DNA of 64,000 nucleotides from Cyanophora paradoxa (GCA_004431415.1 QPMI01000247.1:49444-113443), one strand, 5' to 3'. Shown: positions 42,737-54,163, counted from the first letter of the stretch. Translations and numbers: made by a program. The notes: generated by a model from the sequence alone, not told the origin.

Positions 42737-43930
42737 CTAGAAGAGGTAGGGGACGAAGGCGGCGACGCGGCGGCGGTAGGCGGCGTATGCCGGCCCGAAC
42801 TCGGCCTCCAGCTTCCGGTCCTCCAGCCGGTGCCCTGCGGGGCGCGGGAGAACGCTCAGGCGCGGAGGACCGTTCAGGCGGAGCGGGCGCGCGCTCGCCC
42901 CAGGCGATGTAGGAGAAGGCGCCGAGGAAGAGCGCCAGGTGGTCGTACGTGAAGACGGGCGAGAGCAGGAACTGCGGGGGCCCGGCCGTGCCGGGTTCAG
43001 CTGTATGATTCCCGAGGGGGGGGGTACGGCGTGCGCGCCTGGAGGAGGAAGACGGAGTACATGGGGTGGCGGACGACGCCGAAGAGCCCGTCCGTGACGA
43101 GGCGCAGCTCGCGCCCGTGCCGGGAGCGCTCCCCCGCTGGGGCCCTGAACAGCGCCCCCGTCCCGATCATTTCCATCCCGTCGAACTGCGCCAGCGGGCC
43201 CTGCATGCGGCGTCCGCCTAAGGGGTACGCGGCACCGAGGGCTGGGGGTACGCGCACGCGGAGGAGGCTGAGGGCGGCGCACTTGGCGGCGAGGATGGCG
43301 AGGGTGAGCGCGCGGCTGCCCGAGGCGTCCCAGAGGGCGCCCGGGCAGGACATGAAGGCGCCGCCTGGACGGGATGGAAGGTCAGCCCTAAGCATCGGGA
43401 GCAGAGATTCGAGAGAGCGCGCCGAGGGCGACGATGGCGAGGCCCGAGGCGGCGGCGAAGACGGTGGGCATGGCCTGGGGCGGGACGAGGCGCGCGAGCG
43501 CCGCCTTGCCGCCGGCCGAGGCGAGGCCCGAGTGCAGCGCCCCAAAGAGCGTGAACAGGCCGAAGTTCCACGCGAGCGCGAGGGGCAGGCTGCCCGTCTC
43601 CACACGCCTGCGAGCGCTGTTGCGCGGCTGCAGATCGCCGGGGACCGCAGGCGCGCACCCGATAGCTCTCGTGATGGGCTCCTGTATCGCGCCGACGACG
43701 AGCCGCACGCCGGGGATGGCGGTGCCGCGCGGGCCCTCGAACCCGAGCGCCCAGGTCGCCATCCAGAGCAGCGGGGCCACGCCGAAGAGGAGGTTAACGG
43801 GGAGCCAGAGCGCGACCCCGAGGGGCGACATACGGGCGCTCGGGCCGTGCGCGGCGCCGCGCGCCGGCGCCTCCGCTTGTCTGGTGCCAGCTTGCGGGGC
43901 TGCTGTCGGGCGCCGATGCGCGCCGGACAT
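42737..43930 (-). CDS. ICMT/PEMT-like membrane methyltransferase
   Basis: Integral membrane methyltransferase of the isoprenylcysteine carboxyl methyltransferase / phospholipid methyltransferase type. Start ATG 43930-43928. Hydrophobic spans include LGVALWLPVNLLFGVAPLLW, LALAWNFGLFTLFGALHSGL and VFAAASGLAIVALGALS. The catalytic SAM-binding C-terminus is clear: LVTDGLFGVVRHPMYSVFLL (the RHPxY motif), FLLSPVFTYDHLALFLGAFS, then SYIAWGERHRLEDRKLEAEF (the conserved E-E/R-x-L region) and YAAYRRRVAAFVPYLF to TAG 42737-42739. The GER/HRLED junction needs a GC-AG intron (42835-42892). Four or so introns in all. Substrate (prenyl-Cys protein, phospholipid or other) cannot be told from sequence; general NnrU/ICMT-like similarity is as far as I can go. 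Confidence 0.8.
42835..42892 (-). other. GC-AG intron in ICMT-like gene
   Basis: Sense GAGC/GCGCGCCCGCTC...CGCCCCGCAG/GGCACC, 58 nt, with CCTGAACG and CCTGAGCG branch-like motifs. It restores GERHRLEDRKLEAEF. There is no GT nearby that gives this frame. Confidence 0.8.
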
Positions 43931-44715
43931 GCCGTTTTATAGCTGTTCCCTAAGACGCTGAAACGGGGGATTGCGTCTAGCTGCGGTTGGAGAGAGATCG
44001 AATCCGCTGCTGGCGGTTACTCGGCAGTTATGTGGATGGACGCTCCTGCAGTTTCCTCCGCCGACTGGGCCGAGTCCCGGCCGAGCGGGGCCGAGTCCCG
44101 GCCGAGTCCGGGCCGACCAGCAGCCGGGTACAGCGTGTGAACCCAGCGAGCTTACCGAGAGGGACCTTACTAAAAGTTACCTCGGCGCCCGTTCCACCAG
44201 CTCGGCGCAGCACAGGACAGCGAGGATAGCAGCGATCGAGGTCCCTCAGGCGTCGGGCGTCGACGCCGTCGGCCCGGCGGCCCGCGAGCACCCGCGACCG
44301 CTGGCGGCGGGCGTTATCTCATCATTGGCGCACCTCGGCTGATCTAGAGTTGATCAGTGACAATGGGTTCAGCCTGCTGCCGGCCGAACACCTTGAACGT
44401 GCAGGTGTGGCCCGAGCCCGCGCGTGACCGGATTCGCTCCCCGCGCGTGCGCGCCTCCGCAAGTCTTAGCTTGCGGATGCTAGCGCGGTCCCTCTGGGCG
44501 CCGGGCTGCGCTCCTAGACCTAAGATTCGCTTCACGACGCCGCCAGAGATGCGGCAGACGGGACTCGGGGTCCCGCCGGCTGCTCCCCTCGCGCGCACAT
44601 CGAATTCTGATCCTCTTCCTTTCCTTTCCTTTTCAACCTATCGCAGCCCGTCGGCGCGCCGGCACAAAAGCAGCACACGCACCATGGCCATGGGCCGCCG
44701 GTTCCGGAGCTTCAC
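43931..44715. other. Divergent spacer, methyltransferase and LCIB-like gene
   Basis: About 785 bases. It carries a short tandem repeat of GGCCGAGTCCCGGCCGAG type (44068-44118) and a CTTTC microsatellite (44613-44632). It should hold both promoters, including that of the putative CO2-response gene. A short ORF starting ATG 44684 is an out-of-frame shadow of the LCIB 5' end. Confidence 0.45.
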
Positions 44716-46671
44716 ATGGAGAACACGACCTCGCACGGAATCCGGTGGGGGAAGGACGTCGAGGATAAGGGCGAAGGGAACAACAGCCACAGGGGGGATC
44801 ACGACCAGAACGCCAGCGGCCACGGGGGGATGAAGTCGTCCCGCAACCTACTCCAGATCCTCCTGTGCGCTCGTACCCCTGCGCCCCGCTCTTCGTTCGC
44901 CTCCGAAGCTGAAGGCGGTACCCTGGCCCCGCAGTCACCAGTACCCCGACTTCCACGAACGGATGTACGACGTGTACCCCAACGCCGTGCTTGGGAAGGA
45001 GTACATCAAGAACACGAGCTCCAAGCTCACGTCCCTCGGCTTTACCCCCAAGGCGGGCGCCGTTCCACTCCCGTGCCCCCGGGCGCCCGCCCCCCCCCCC
45101 TGAACCCCGGCCCCCTCAGAACACCATCCCCTGCATCTGCCTCTGCCGTGACGAGGTGCCTTTCCCCCCTGCCTCCTTCTCCGCAATATCATATATAACG
45201 GCGTGCCCCCAGATCTGCCAGCACTTCTTCCTCGACATCCAGAAGCAGTGGTCAACCAAGAGCGACCTCGGCGCCGTGCGTACCCCGTCCCGCCCCGCCC
45301 CGCCCCTCCCCCCGCCCCGCCCCAGCCGATCGCGCGCGTACCCCGTGCAGTTCAACATGTCGTCGCTGGCGGGCATCATCAACATCGGAAAGACGGGCCT
45401 CAAGGCCGCCGAGTCCCACGCCCCCACCGTGCCCCGCCCCGCCCCCGCCCCCTCTACCCCGCCGCCCCGCTGATCCCGTACCCCGCAGAGGGACGGGACG
45501 GAGCGGTACGTCTTCTACGGGTTCACGCACATCGCCATCGGGGAGGGCGGCGAGATCGGTGTCTGCATCCGCCCGGGCCGCGCCGAGGTGCCGCCCCCGC
45601 CCTCCAGCCCCGCCCTTCCAGCCCGCCTCTCCGGCTCTGACGCCCCTTCAGCTCTCGCACGCGTGCGGGGCGCTGCTGGCCGTCCAGGCCAAGTACCGCG
45701 CGGGGGTGCGCGCGCGTGCCCACCTTTCCGCCCCGCCCCGCCCCGCCCCGCCCCGCCCGTCGCTGAGGCCTAGGGCGGGGCGGGCAGGAGATGACGGGGG
45801 CGCCTGCGATCGACTGGGACGACGTGGAGGCGAGCCTCGTCTGTCGCGCCATCCAGGCCCGCCTCTCCGGCGGCATCGAGGTGCGGGGCGGCCCGGCCCG
45901 CCTCGGGCCTGGCCCGCGCCCCGCCCGACCGCCGCGACCGCCGCCAGGGCTTCACCCCCTCGCTGGAGTCGATCACGGCGGCGGCGTGCGACGAGATCTC
46001 GGACCGCATGGCACGCCTCATCGAGGTCACCACCAAGGTCCGTCCGCGGCCGCCGCCGGCTGGGGCGGGAGCTTGGGGTCGCTGAGTGGCTGGGCAGGAC
46101 CGGGCCTGCAACTACGCGCTCTTCACGGGGGTCCAGATCCACGGGCCCGACGGCAACGACTACGTCCACCCCGCGGTCCGCTCCGGCCCCCGCGGCGCCT
46201 GCGCCTGCGCCGGCGGGCGAGCGAGCGCCGCGCGCAGGCGAGCTACGCGGTGGTGGAGGGCGTGCGGCACGAGATCAGGTTCGACGGGCGCCTGGCCTTC
46301 AACCCCTCCCGCACCTCCCGCTCCAAGGTCCGCCCCCCGAACGAGCCAAGGCCGGGCCGCTGTGGCAGAGCCTGACCCCCTCCCCCCCCTCGACAGTCCC
46401 GCCCGGCCTCGGTCGTGCACTCGGTCGCCGGCTCGCGCGCTGGCTCACCCCCCCGCACCTCCAAGCACTCCCTCGAGGTCCAGGTTCGAGCCCCGCCCGC
46501 TCCCCTTCTTCCCCTCTCTCCGTTCCCTCACGCGGCGCCCCGCGGCCGCAGGACATCGGGACGGACGACCGGGAGCACGAGCACGAGCACGCCACGCCGC
46601 AGGGCGCCGCCGAGAGCGTCACTGTCGTGCAGGCCTTCTCCCCCTCCCCGGGGCCCGACGCCGACCGCTAG
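44716..46671 (+). CDS. LCIB-like: LCIB-like (theta-class) carbonic anhydrase family protein
   Basis: Homologue of Chlamydomonas LCIB/LCIC, which act around the pyrenoid to recapture CO2 as bicarbonate; related proteins are beta-CA-like zinc enzymes. Conserved blocks in order: HQYPDFHERMYDVYP, KLTSLGFTPK spliced to NTIPCICLCRDE (zinc-ligand Cys and the Asp-Arg pair, near 45127-45155), ICQHFFLDIQKQW, FNMSSLAGIINIGKTGLKAA with ESHAP, ERYVFYGFTHIAIGEGGEIG, CIRPGR, LSHACGALLAVQAKYRA (second ligand region), IDWDDVEASLVCRAIQARL, DRMARLIEVTTK, YALFTGVQIHGPDGNDYVHP, SYAVVEGVRHEI. The N-terminal 50 residues are polar (MENTTSHGIRWGKDVED...) without an obvious plastid presequence. A Ser-rich tail ends PSPGPDADR at TAG 46669-46671. 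About ten introns, one GC-AG (45053-45119). The start is the first ATG in frame with the family N-terminus. Confidence 0.88.
45053..45119 (+). other. GC-AG intron in LCIB-like gene
   Basis: CCCAAG/GCGGGCGCC...CCCTGAACCCC...CCCTCAG/AACACC, 67 nt. It joins LTSLGFTPK in phase 0 to NTIPCICLCRDE, as the family alignment demands. The nearest GT donors give the wrong frame. Confidence 0.8.
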
Positions 46672-47776
46672 CCGCCAGCCGACCGTCGCTCCTTATCGCC
46701 TAGCCCTAGATTATTATATTTTCCTTTTTGCACGGACCTTGGCTTGTTTTGTCCTTCGTGGACATTCTTTGCTCACAGGCTTGTCTTCTTTATAATTACA
46801 TCTTTTCTTCGCTTACAGTCGCTCTTGAATTCCATTTTGCAATGCATTATTATAACGTCTCCAGTATTGTCCTGCAAGCAATGCATATGCGGTGTATTTC
46901 CTGATCATCGGATGTACGCATTATGTAGTTCCTTCTTTTCCGTGCCCGTTCGGTCCGGCCCGGCGGCTCTGACGCGCTCGTCGGACGGGCTCAGATAAGA
47001 TTATGAGTTTCAGTTCTTCTTTCTTTAACTTAGTAATCATTTTGAGTATACATAGCGGTCTTAGTACTAGTGGAGGCTGCTGCGTGAGTTTATTTGATGT
47101 GCTCCGCTTTATTCATTAAAATATAAGCTTTTAATAGAAGTTGCTATGAATGTTCGCCGTTGAACTGCTGCGGCCGTGGCGCCGGCGGAAATTGCAATCA
47201 TCGTGATCAGTCGGCGTTATCGTCGACGTTGCGCGATTGCGGCGCGCAGTCGTTGCGCAACGTTACCCGGCGATCGATATCGTGGCGCGCGGTGAAGTCC
47301 TCGTGAGACGGGTACAGCCGTCTTCCCTCCAAGCTTGCTGCAACCCTGAGCCTCAGAGCCGCTGAGCGCGCAGTCTGGTCGATCCGAGCTCCGAGGCTCG
47401 CAATAGAGGCAACAGAACAATTATCAGAGGCGGTAGCCGGAGCGCGCTTCTTAGATAGCAGGGCTCTGTGTACACGAGCGGCTAGCTGAGCTGCTTTCTG
47501 GAATCCGCAGCTCACAGTCTCTCTGTCTCACACAGAAGGCGCCCGTGCCGCCCCTGCCCCGCCAGCCTGGCGGCGCTCTGATTCTGGCAGCGGCGGCTCT
47601 CTGCCCGCCCCGGCCCGCAGCCCGCACATCTAGCTTAGCTCAGAATCCTGCGGCACTCTCCGCTGGGAAGCCGCCAGGCGCGCAGCGCGGGCCGTGCAGA
47701 GCACATGTTGTGTCGCCCCGGGCGCCAGGAGGCCTCGCGATGACCGCAGCCGGAGCCTAGGCGTGCGGCGGGCGAC
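46672..47776. other. Spacer, partly AT-rich
   Basis: About 1.1 kb. 46690-47150 is one of the most AT-rich stretches of the window and is probably the 3' UTR and flank of the LCIB-like gene. 47540-47770 is GC-rich leader upstream of the next gene. Short ORFs only; no RNA gene was seen. Confidence 0.45.
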
Positions 47777-50700
47777 ATGAGGCCGCGGGAAGGCGGAGGG
47801 TCAGCGGCGCCCGGGGCGGCGGCGCGGCTGATGCTGCTCCTGGCGGTGGCGCTCCTCCCGGCGCTCGCCGCGGGCTTCGACGTCCTCATCCGCGTGACGA
47901 GGCCGCTGCCGAGCGCGCAGCTGATCCGCTCGTACACTTACAACGTCTCCTGGCAAGTGGAGAACGAGCTGCCGGACTCGCTGTACGACGTGGACGTCTT
48001 CCTGGAGGGCGTCAGCTCCGAGGCGCCCTCCACGCGCCTCGCCCAGCGGGTCGCGCCGGAGCCCATCGAGGGCCGCCGCGCCACCGCCGGCAACACCTCC
48101 TCGGGCCCCGTCACGTACCAGATCCAGTGGACCATCACCACGGCCGTGCCCCCGGGTCCGCGAGCCGCCCGCGGGCCCCTCCGGTGCACCCCTCGAGCCG
48201 GGCCCGGGCCGCGCGCAGGGCGTTACACGGTGCGGGCGCGCGTCGCGGACAACAACTGGATGTCCGGCACCTCCGCGCTCTTCTACGTCGTGGGTGCGTA
48301 CCCCCCGGTCTCGCTTCCCCTCCCCTCCCTCCCTCCCTCCCGCCGCCGCCGCCCGTCCGACCGGCGGCGCCGCGGCAGCCGGCGTGATGAGCATCTCGAC
48401 GCTGCCGGACGCTGTCGTGGGGGGAGCCACGCAGGTCATCACGTGGTCCTCCGCCGTGCGCCCGTACCCCCGTGGCCCTTCCCCCCCCCCACGCAGTTGA
48501 CCTGTACCCTCTTTCGCAGGGCCAAACGCCTCCCGTCTCACTTGAGCTGCGCCGGACGGTCCGCGCGCCCCATCCTCTGCGCGCAGCCGTAAGAGAAGTG
48601 ATCTCGTACCCCCAGCGCCTCGGGCTCGTCCGGACGCTCGCAGCGAACCTCACCGCCGGCATGACGTCGTTCGAGTGGGAGGCGCGCAGCGCACCGTAAC
48701 CCCCTCGCGATCCTTTCCTTCGAAAACGAGCCGTACCCGCAGGTCCCGCTGAATTTGATCGGCCCGGCCTTCTACATTCAGGCAACCGCCGCCACCGACG
48801 CGTCCATGACCGCCTCTACCCCCACCTTTTCTATCGCTCGTGCTCCATACCCCGCGCATTCAGTCATGCGGCGTACCCCCCTTCCCTGAGCCCGGGCCCC
48901 CCAGAGGGGCGAATCTTTTCGGAGATCGTGCAGAACGCCACCGCACTCCGGCCCTTGGGTACCCCTTTCCCGCCCCAATTCTTGTTCTGCGCCCTGCCGC
49001 CACCCTGCCTGACGCAGACTGCAGGAACGTACACCATCAAGTGGCGATCTGAGGGGACGGTGCGCGCCGGGGCGGTCGGCTGAAGCCGTACTCCCTCTTC
49101 GCTGAACCTCGTACCCCCCGCGCAGGTGGGGAACGTATCGGTGATCCTTTTCGATGAGGAGCACTCGGCTGTGCTCCTGCAGGGGGCCGAGCCCGACGGC
49201 TCTCTCAACTTCCAGGTACCCCCTCCCCCTCCCCCTCCCCAACCTGCAGCCGGTTTCGAAGGGGGCATGCAGGTCCCCGTCGACGCCAGCGGCGTCGTCT
49301 ACGCGGCCGTGGTACCCCCCTCCCTCTCCCCCCCCCCCTCTACAACTGCCTGATCACGGGGTACCCGCCAGTGCTCCCCCCGCTGCGTGCGCGCGACGCT
49401 GGGCGGGGGCGCCGAGGCGGCTCTGCGCGCCTACGAGAACATCACCACCCTACCCCCCGCCTCGGCGCGCCCGTACCCCTCCCATCCTACTCCCGCGCTC
49501 CTGACGCGGCTCCCAGGAGTCGGTGATCATCCCCGCGGAGGTTGGCAAGTTCGTGTACGGGACGGGCGTCGCCGTCACGTCGCCCTCCGGCCGCGACCCG
49601 GTGCCCTTCGTACCCCCCCCCTCTGAATCCCCCCCCTCCCCTCAAATGACTGCTCGCCAGTGGACGGCCGGCTCCGTGGCGACGATCAAATGGCGCTGCG
49701 AGGCGGCGTTCCCCTCGTTCGACGTAGTCATGGTGCCCCCCGCTCCGTCCTCGGCCCCGCCTGAAGTGCCTCTGAGCGCCTCTGCCTTCAGGTCGACCCG
49801 CAGGCGAAGGGCGCCGAGGTGCTCGTTATCAAGAGGAACGTTCCCTTCGAGCCGCCCCTGGGCTCCCTCGACTGGAGCGTGCCCGGGGGGTACGAGCGCG
49901 GGGACCGCTACGGCGTGCTCGTGTACCCCTCCGGCCGCCCCGACCTTAGCGCGACGGGCCTCTTCTTCGCCGCGTACGGGGCCCAGGCGCGCCGCTGTAC
50001 CCCCCCCCCACATCCCCAGAGCTCCTCCTGAGACGGGCTCTTGCAGTCGTCGGGGGCGCCGGACGCGGGCCTGGTGTCGGGCACGACGATCGCCGCGTTC
50101 TTCGGGGCCTGCGGGGCCTCTGGCTTCGGCCTCTACTGGTTCTGGTGGCGCCGCCGGTGCGCGGCCCCGCGCGCGCGAACTTGGGCCGGCCCGGGCTCCG
50201 CCTGAGCTGCGGGGCGGGCGGGCGCAGGAAGAAGGCGGGGGACGCGCAGTCGGAGGCCGCGACGAGCGTCCGCAACCACAGCAACTTCCTCTACACCTTC
50301 CGCGTCCGCCCCCGCCGCCCCCGCCTCCCCTGCCCCCCCCGCCCTCCCGCCTGTCTGAAGGGGCGGGGGCAGGGCAAGAGCATGAAGAGCATGTCGCGGA
50401 TCCTGTCGGGGCGGGCGCTGGAGGCGGGGGAGGAGCCGCCGGGGCGCGTGCTGGCGGCCCTCTGCTGCTGCTGCCTCGCCCTCGAGCGGAGGCGCCTCCT
50501 GCGGGCCGCCGGCAGCGAGGCCCGTCTCGAGCGGGCGGCGTCGACCAAGGCCGGTGCCTCGACCAAGAGCATCCGCCGGGGCAACAGCGGCGCCTCGGAG
50601 GGCGCCGGCGTCGCCTCTGGCGGCGGCGGCGGCGGGGCGCGGGCGCCGCGGCTCTCGCGGCAGATCTCGCACCTCAGCAGCGTGGCCGGCAGCGAGGCGA

Positions 50701-51275
50701 CGGCGGCGACGGCCGTGCGATCCGTGCACAGCTTCTCGCAGCTGCGGCTCAAGCGCGGCGGCGAGGCCAGCGAGTACGACGAGGAGGAGGACGAGGCCGC
50801 ATCCGCCCCCGAGGGCAGCGACGGGGGCCCTGAGCCGGCGGGGGGTAGGGGCTCCTCCGTCTGGGGCGCCTCCCGCAAGTACGCCGTCGAGGAGGGGTAC
50901 GAGGACTCGGCCCAGGGGGACGAGCTCGCGGTCCGCTCCGACGACGGGGGTACCGAGCTCGGCGGGCAGCGGCGGGCCGGCCGCTTCATCGGGGGCGTGT
51001 ACTTCGGGGGGTACGTCTCGCGCGCCGGGGGCGAGCCCCTCGCGATGGCGGCGGCGGCCCCCGCGGCGGTGGCGGCGTCGGCGGTGGCGGCGTCGGCGGT
51101 GGCGGCGCACGCGGCGGGCGGCGGGCGCCGGTCGGGCGCCGCGCCTCGCGCCTCGACGGGCTCGGCATCCCCGCCGACCCCGTCCTCTCCCCCGCCCAGC
51201 TCGAGCCCCCGCCCCCGGGCTGGGCCGGGCCCCGCGAGGACGCGTAGGCCCCGGGGCGGCGCAGCTCGCCGCTAG
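47777..51275 (+). CDS. Type I membrane protein with Kre9/KNH-like extracellular repeats
   Basis: Start ATG 47777. Signal peptide AARLMLLLAVALLPALAAGF; mature protein begins DVLIRVTRPLPSAQLIRSYT. The extracellular half contains diverged beta-sandwich modules with the pattern (T/S)xxPxxxxxY-(T/V)-(I/V)-x-W followed by V-x-V-x-L: YTYNVSWQVE with YDVDVFLEG, QVITWSSA, GTYTIKWRSEGT with VGNVSVILFDEEHSA, and GSVATIKWRCEA with FDVVMV. This resembles the Ser/Thr-rich GPI-anchored (Kre9/KNH1-like) domain, but assignment is tentative. One membrane span follows, TTIAAFFGACGASGFGLYWF, then WWRRRKKAGDAQSEAATSV and a long Ser/Ala/Gly-rich cytosolic tail with EYDEEEDEAAS and tandem AVAASAVAAS, ending at TAG 51273-51275. 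At least ten short C-rich introns; several donors read GTACCCCC. Function unknown; a surface or adhesion protein is possible. Confidence 0.62.
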
Positions 51276-51633
51276 TCGACCAGCTATCCAGTAACGTAAA
51301 TATTATCGACTATGTTAACCTAGCAACCGGCACCCGGTGACCTATCATTGATCATGATCATCAAAAATAATGCGAGAACGTTGCAACTTAGCAAATCTAG
51401 CGCGCCGCTGCACTGCGGCACTGCGCAATCCGATGACATCGATCGAACTCGGAATTTGAATTCGAACGGGCTGTTTGCGTGACATCCTAGGTCGAAGTCC
51501 CGGAGCCCACTTGCAATTGGCAAAGATAGTGTCCGTCTTCTTGGAGAGGACCCGAGGGGCGACAGATCTAGCTCTGGATACAACTACAGCGACAGGCGGG
51601 CACGGAGTCGAGCAGCGGTGCCGGGCCGGGCGG
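51276..51633. other. Convergent spacer
   Basis: About 360 bases of lower GC joining the 3' ends of two genes. It contains TGATCATGATCATCA at 51349-51363. No gene was seen. Confidence 0.5.
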
Positions 51634-53975
51634 CTACCGGTCGCGGGTGCGCTTGTCCCGCCGGTCGGGCGACCGCGAGCGGGAGCGGGAGCGGCCCCGG
51701 CGCCGGTCCCTCTCCCTGTCCCGCTCCCTCTCACGCTCCCTCTCCTTCTCCCGCTCGCGCTCGCGCTCTCGGTCCCGATCCCGGTCCCGGTCGCGCTCGC
51801 GCTCGCGGCTCCGGTCGTCCCTCCGGTCGTCCCTTCTGTCCTCGCGCCGGTCGTCGCGGTCGTCCCTCCGCGCCGGCGGCGGCGGCTCGCGCCTCCCGCG
51901 GTCCGCCCCGCTCGGGCCCGGGCGCGGCCCGGGGCCCCCGCCGCCCGCCCTCGGCGCCGGCGCCGGCGCCTCGTCGTACAGAATCTCGTACCTGGGGGCA
52001 CAAGCGCTCAGCGCCGCGCCGAGTGAAAGCCAACAGCCCAGGGCCTCGCAAAGCGACGCACTGCTTGCCGCCGGGGCCGCCGCGCGGGGCGCCCATGGGC
52101 CCGCCGACGGGCTTCTTGAACTCGTAGCCGCGCTTGAGGCCCCGCGTGGGGACGTCCTCCGCGTCCTTGCCGTCCCCGCCCCCCTTGTCCCCTGAAGCGG
52201 AGGCCGAGGCCGGTGAGGCCGGTGAGCGGGGGGCGGGGGGGGCCCTGGCGGACCGGGGAGGCCCATCTTGTGGCGGCGCCAGAGCTTGGAGACGGACTGG
52301 CTGAAGTCGACGTGGATGCGCCGGTCGTCGATCAGCACCTGCCGGCCCGGCCCGCGCCCGTCCGTTCGGCGAGGCGGGGAGGCGGGGGCGAGGGGGCGGG
52401 GCGGGGGGCACGTTGTCCATCTTGAAGTAGGCCTGCTCGCAGTCCTCCTTCTTCTCGAACTCGATGAAGGCGTAGTTCAGCGAGTCCCCCGTCTTCCAGT
52501 CCCGGATCACCTCGCAGCTGTGGGGGCGGGGGCGGCGAGATCAGCTCGCCCCCGGGCCGCCTCTGCGCCCGCGGCCGGCGCGGCCCCCGCCCCCGCGCAC
52601 CTCCGGATCGGCCCGAAGCGCGAGAAGATCGTCATCAGGTCGTCGTCCTGCGTCACCTGTACCCAGGGGGTTAGGTGATAGCAGGGGAGGGGGCAGGAGG
52701 GGGGTACGCGCCCTGTGGAGCCTGCAGACGAAGAGGACGTTCTCCGGCGGCTTGAACTCCGCATCGGGGATATCGCCGACCTGGGGAAGGGGGTACGCGT
52801 CACACAGGGGTATGGAAAAACTCACGGGGGGTACGCGCGCACCATCTCGAGCACGACGGCGCGGGACTTGGCCTCCTTGTCGGCCACGGCCTTCTCCAGC
52901 TGGGGGGTACAGTGTCGGGGGGGGGGGGTCAAACGAGGGCGAGGGGGTACACGGGCACCTCCTCGACCGAACGGCCGTGAATGTCGTCCGCGAACGGATC
53001 CTCGTCCTCGCGGATGCGCGTGTCCTGCGGGGGACCGATCAGCGGGAGAGATGCGGGGGACGAGAGCGGCCCGGGGCACGCGCATTCGAGTAGTCGGGAG
53101 GGGGCGGGGACTGGTCGGGGATCTGCAGGTTGGGGGGGTCCGGGAACGGGTCGTCCAGGATGACGCAGTGGCGGATGCTGTCCGGGGCCGGCGGGCGGGC
53201 GGGCGTCAGGCGGGGCGCCCCGCGGGGCGCGGGGGCCGAGTGCCGCACCGGATGATCTGCAGCGGCTTGCCCTCCTCATCCGCCGGGGTCTCGTTGATCT
53301 TCATGAGCACGTCGAGGCCCTCCGCCACCTGCGCTCGCGCGGCGCCGCGGCCGCTCAGGGCGCCGCGGCGGCGGGCGGCGAGCGGCGGGCGGGCGCGCCT
53401 CCCCGAAGATTGTCGCCTTGCCGTCCAGGTAGTCGATGTTCGGCCTGCACGTGATGTAGAACTGCGCGGGCGGCGCCGCGTCAGACGCGCGCGGGGCTCT
53501 GAGCGGCGGCGCGGCGCGGCGCGGCGCGGCGGGAGCTCGCCTGGGACCCGTTGCGATCCTTGCCGCCCGTGACCATCGCCACCATGCCGACCTTCGAGTG
53601 CGTGATCTCCTTGTGGATCTCGTCCTCGAAGTACTTCGCTTGCTCGCCGTACATGACGCTGCGCGGCGCTCAGCGTCGTTCCCGGTGCAGAGGCTTAAGG
53701 ATACGCCCGCTAGACGCCTCGCTCGCCACGCGATGGCAGCGATGGCCGTGGGGCTAGCGCGAGACGGCGCACCCATACACGCTCTCGCCGCCCTTGCCGG
53801 TATTCGTGGGGTCGCCGGTTTGCACAATGAAGTCCTTCTCCACCTTGAAGAACTCGCAGTTGTTGTAATACTTGATCTTGGCCAGCTTCAGGAAGTTCTT
53901 CGCGGCGAGCGGGCATTTCTCAGTGTATAGGTCGATCACCAGGTCGCCCTTCGACGTCTCCAGCAACACCGCCAT
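51634..53975 (-). CDS. PPIL4: PPIL4: cyclophilin-like domain plus RRM, spliceosomal
   Basis: Nuclear peptidyl-prolyl isomerase-like 4. Start ATG 53975-53973: [20 protein letters not shown], then [99 protein letters not shown] (cyclophilin domain, residues 1 to about 160). The catalytic Arg of cyclophilin A lies in an FHR-I motif; here FFKVE replaces it, as in other PPIL4 proteins, so isomerase activity is doubtful. A linker ([29 protein letters not shown]-type helix) leads to the [81 protein letters not shown]. The C-terminus has [10 protein letters not shown], then a long Arg-Asp/Arg-Glu tail with [12 protein letters not shown]. Ends TAG 51634-51636. About twelve introns. Confidence 0.95.
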
Positions 53976-54163
53976 CGCGCCGGCCGAAGAAGACGGCCGG
54001 AAGACCGCGTTCCCGGGTACGCGACAACAATCGATCCGCTGGCCGAGAGAGTTGTCTCCGGCGGGCCTACGCGGGGTCTATGAGGCGTATAAGGCCATTG
54101 AAGACGCGGTAGCAGCTCTCAGCCGACCGGCCCTCGTGGAGGAATCAAGGTGCCGTCCGAGCG
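53976..54163. promoter_or_regulatory. Very short divergent promoter, PPIL4 and CRT-like
   Basis: Only 188 bases separate the two start codons, so promoter elements must be shared or overlapping. It is moderately GC-rich. No TATA box is evident. Confidence 0.5.
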
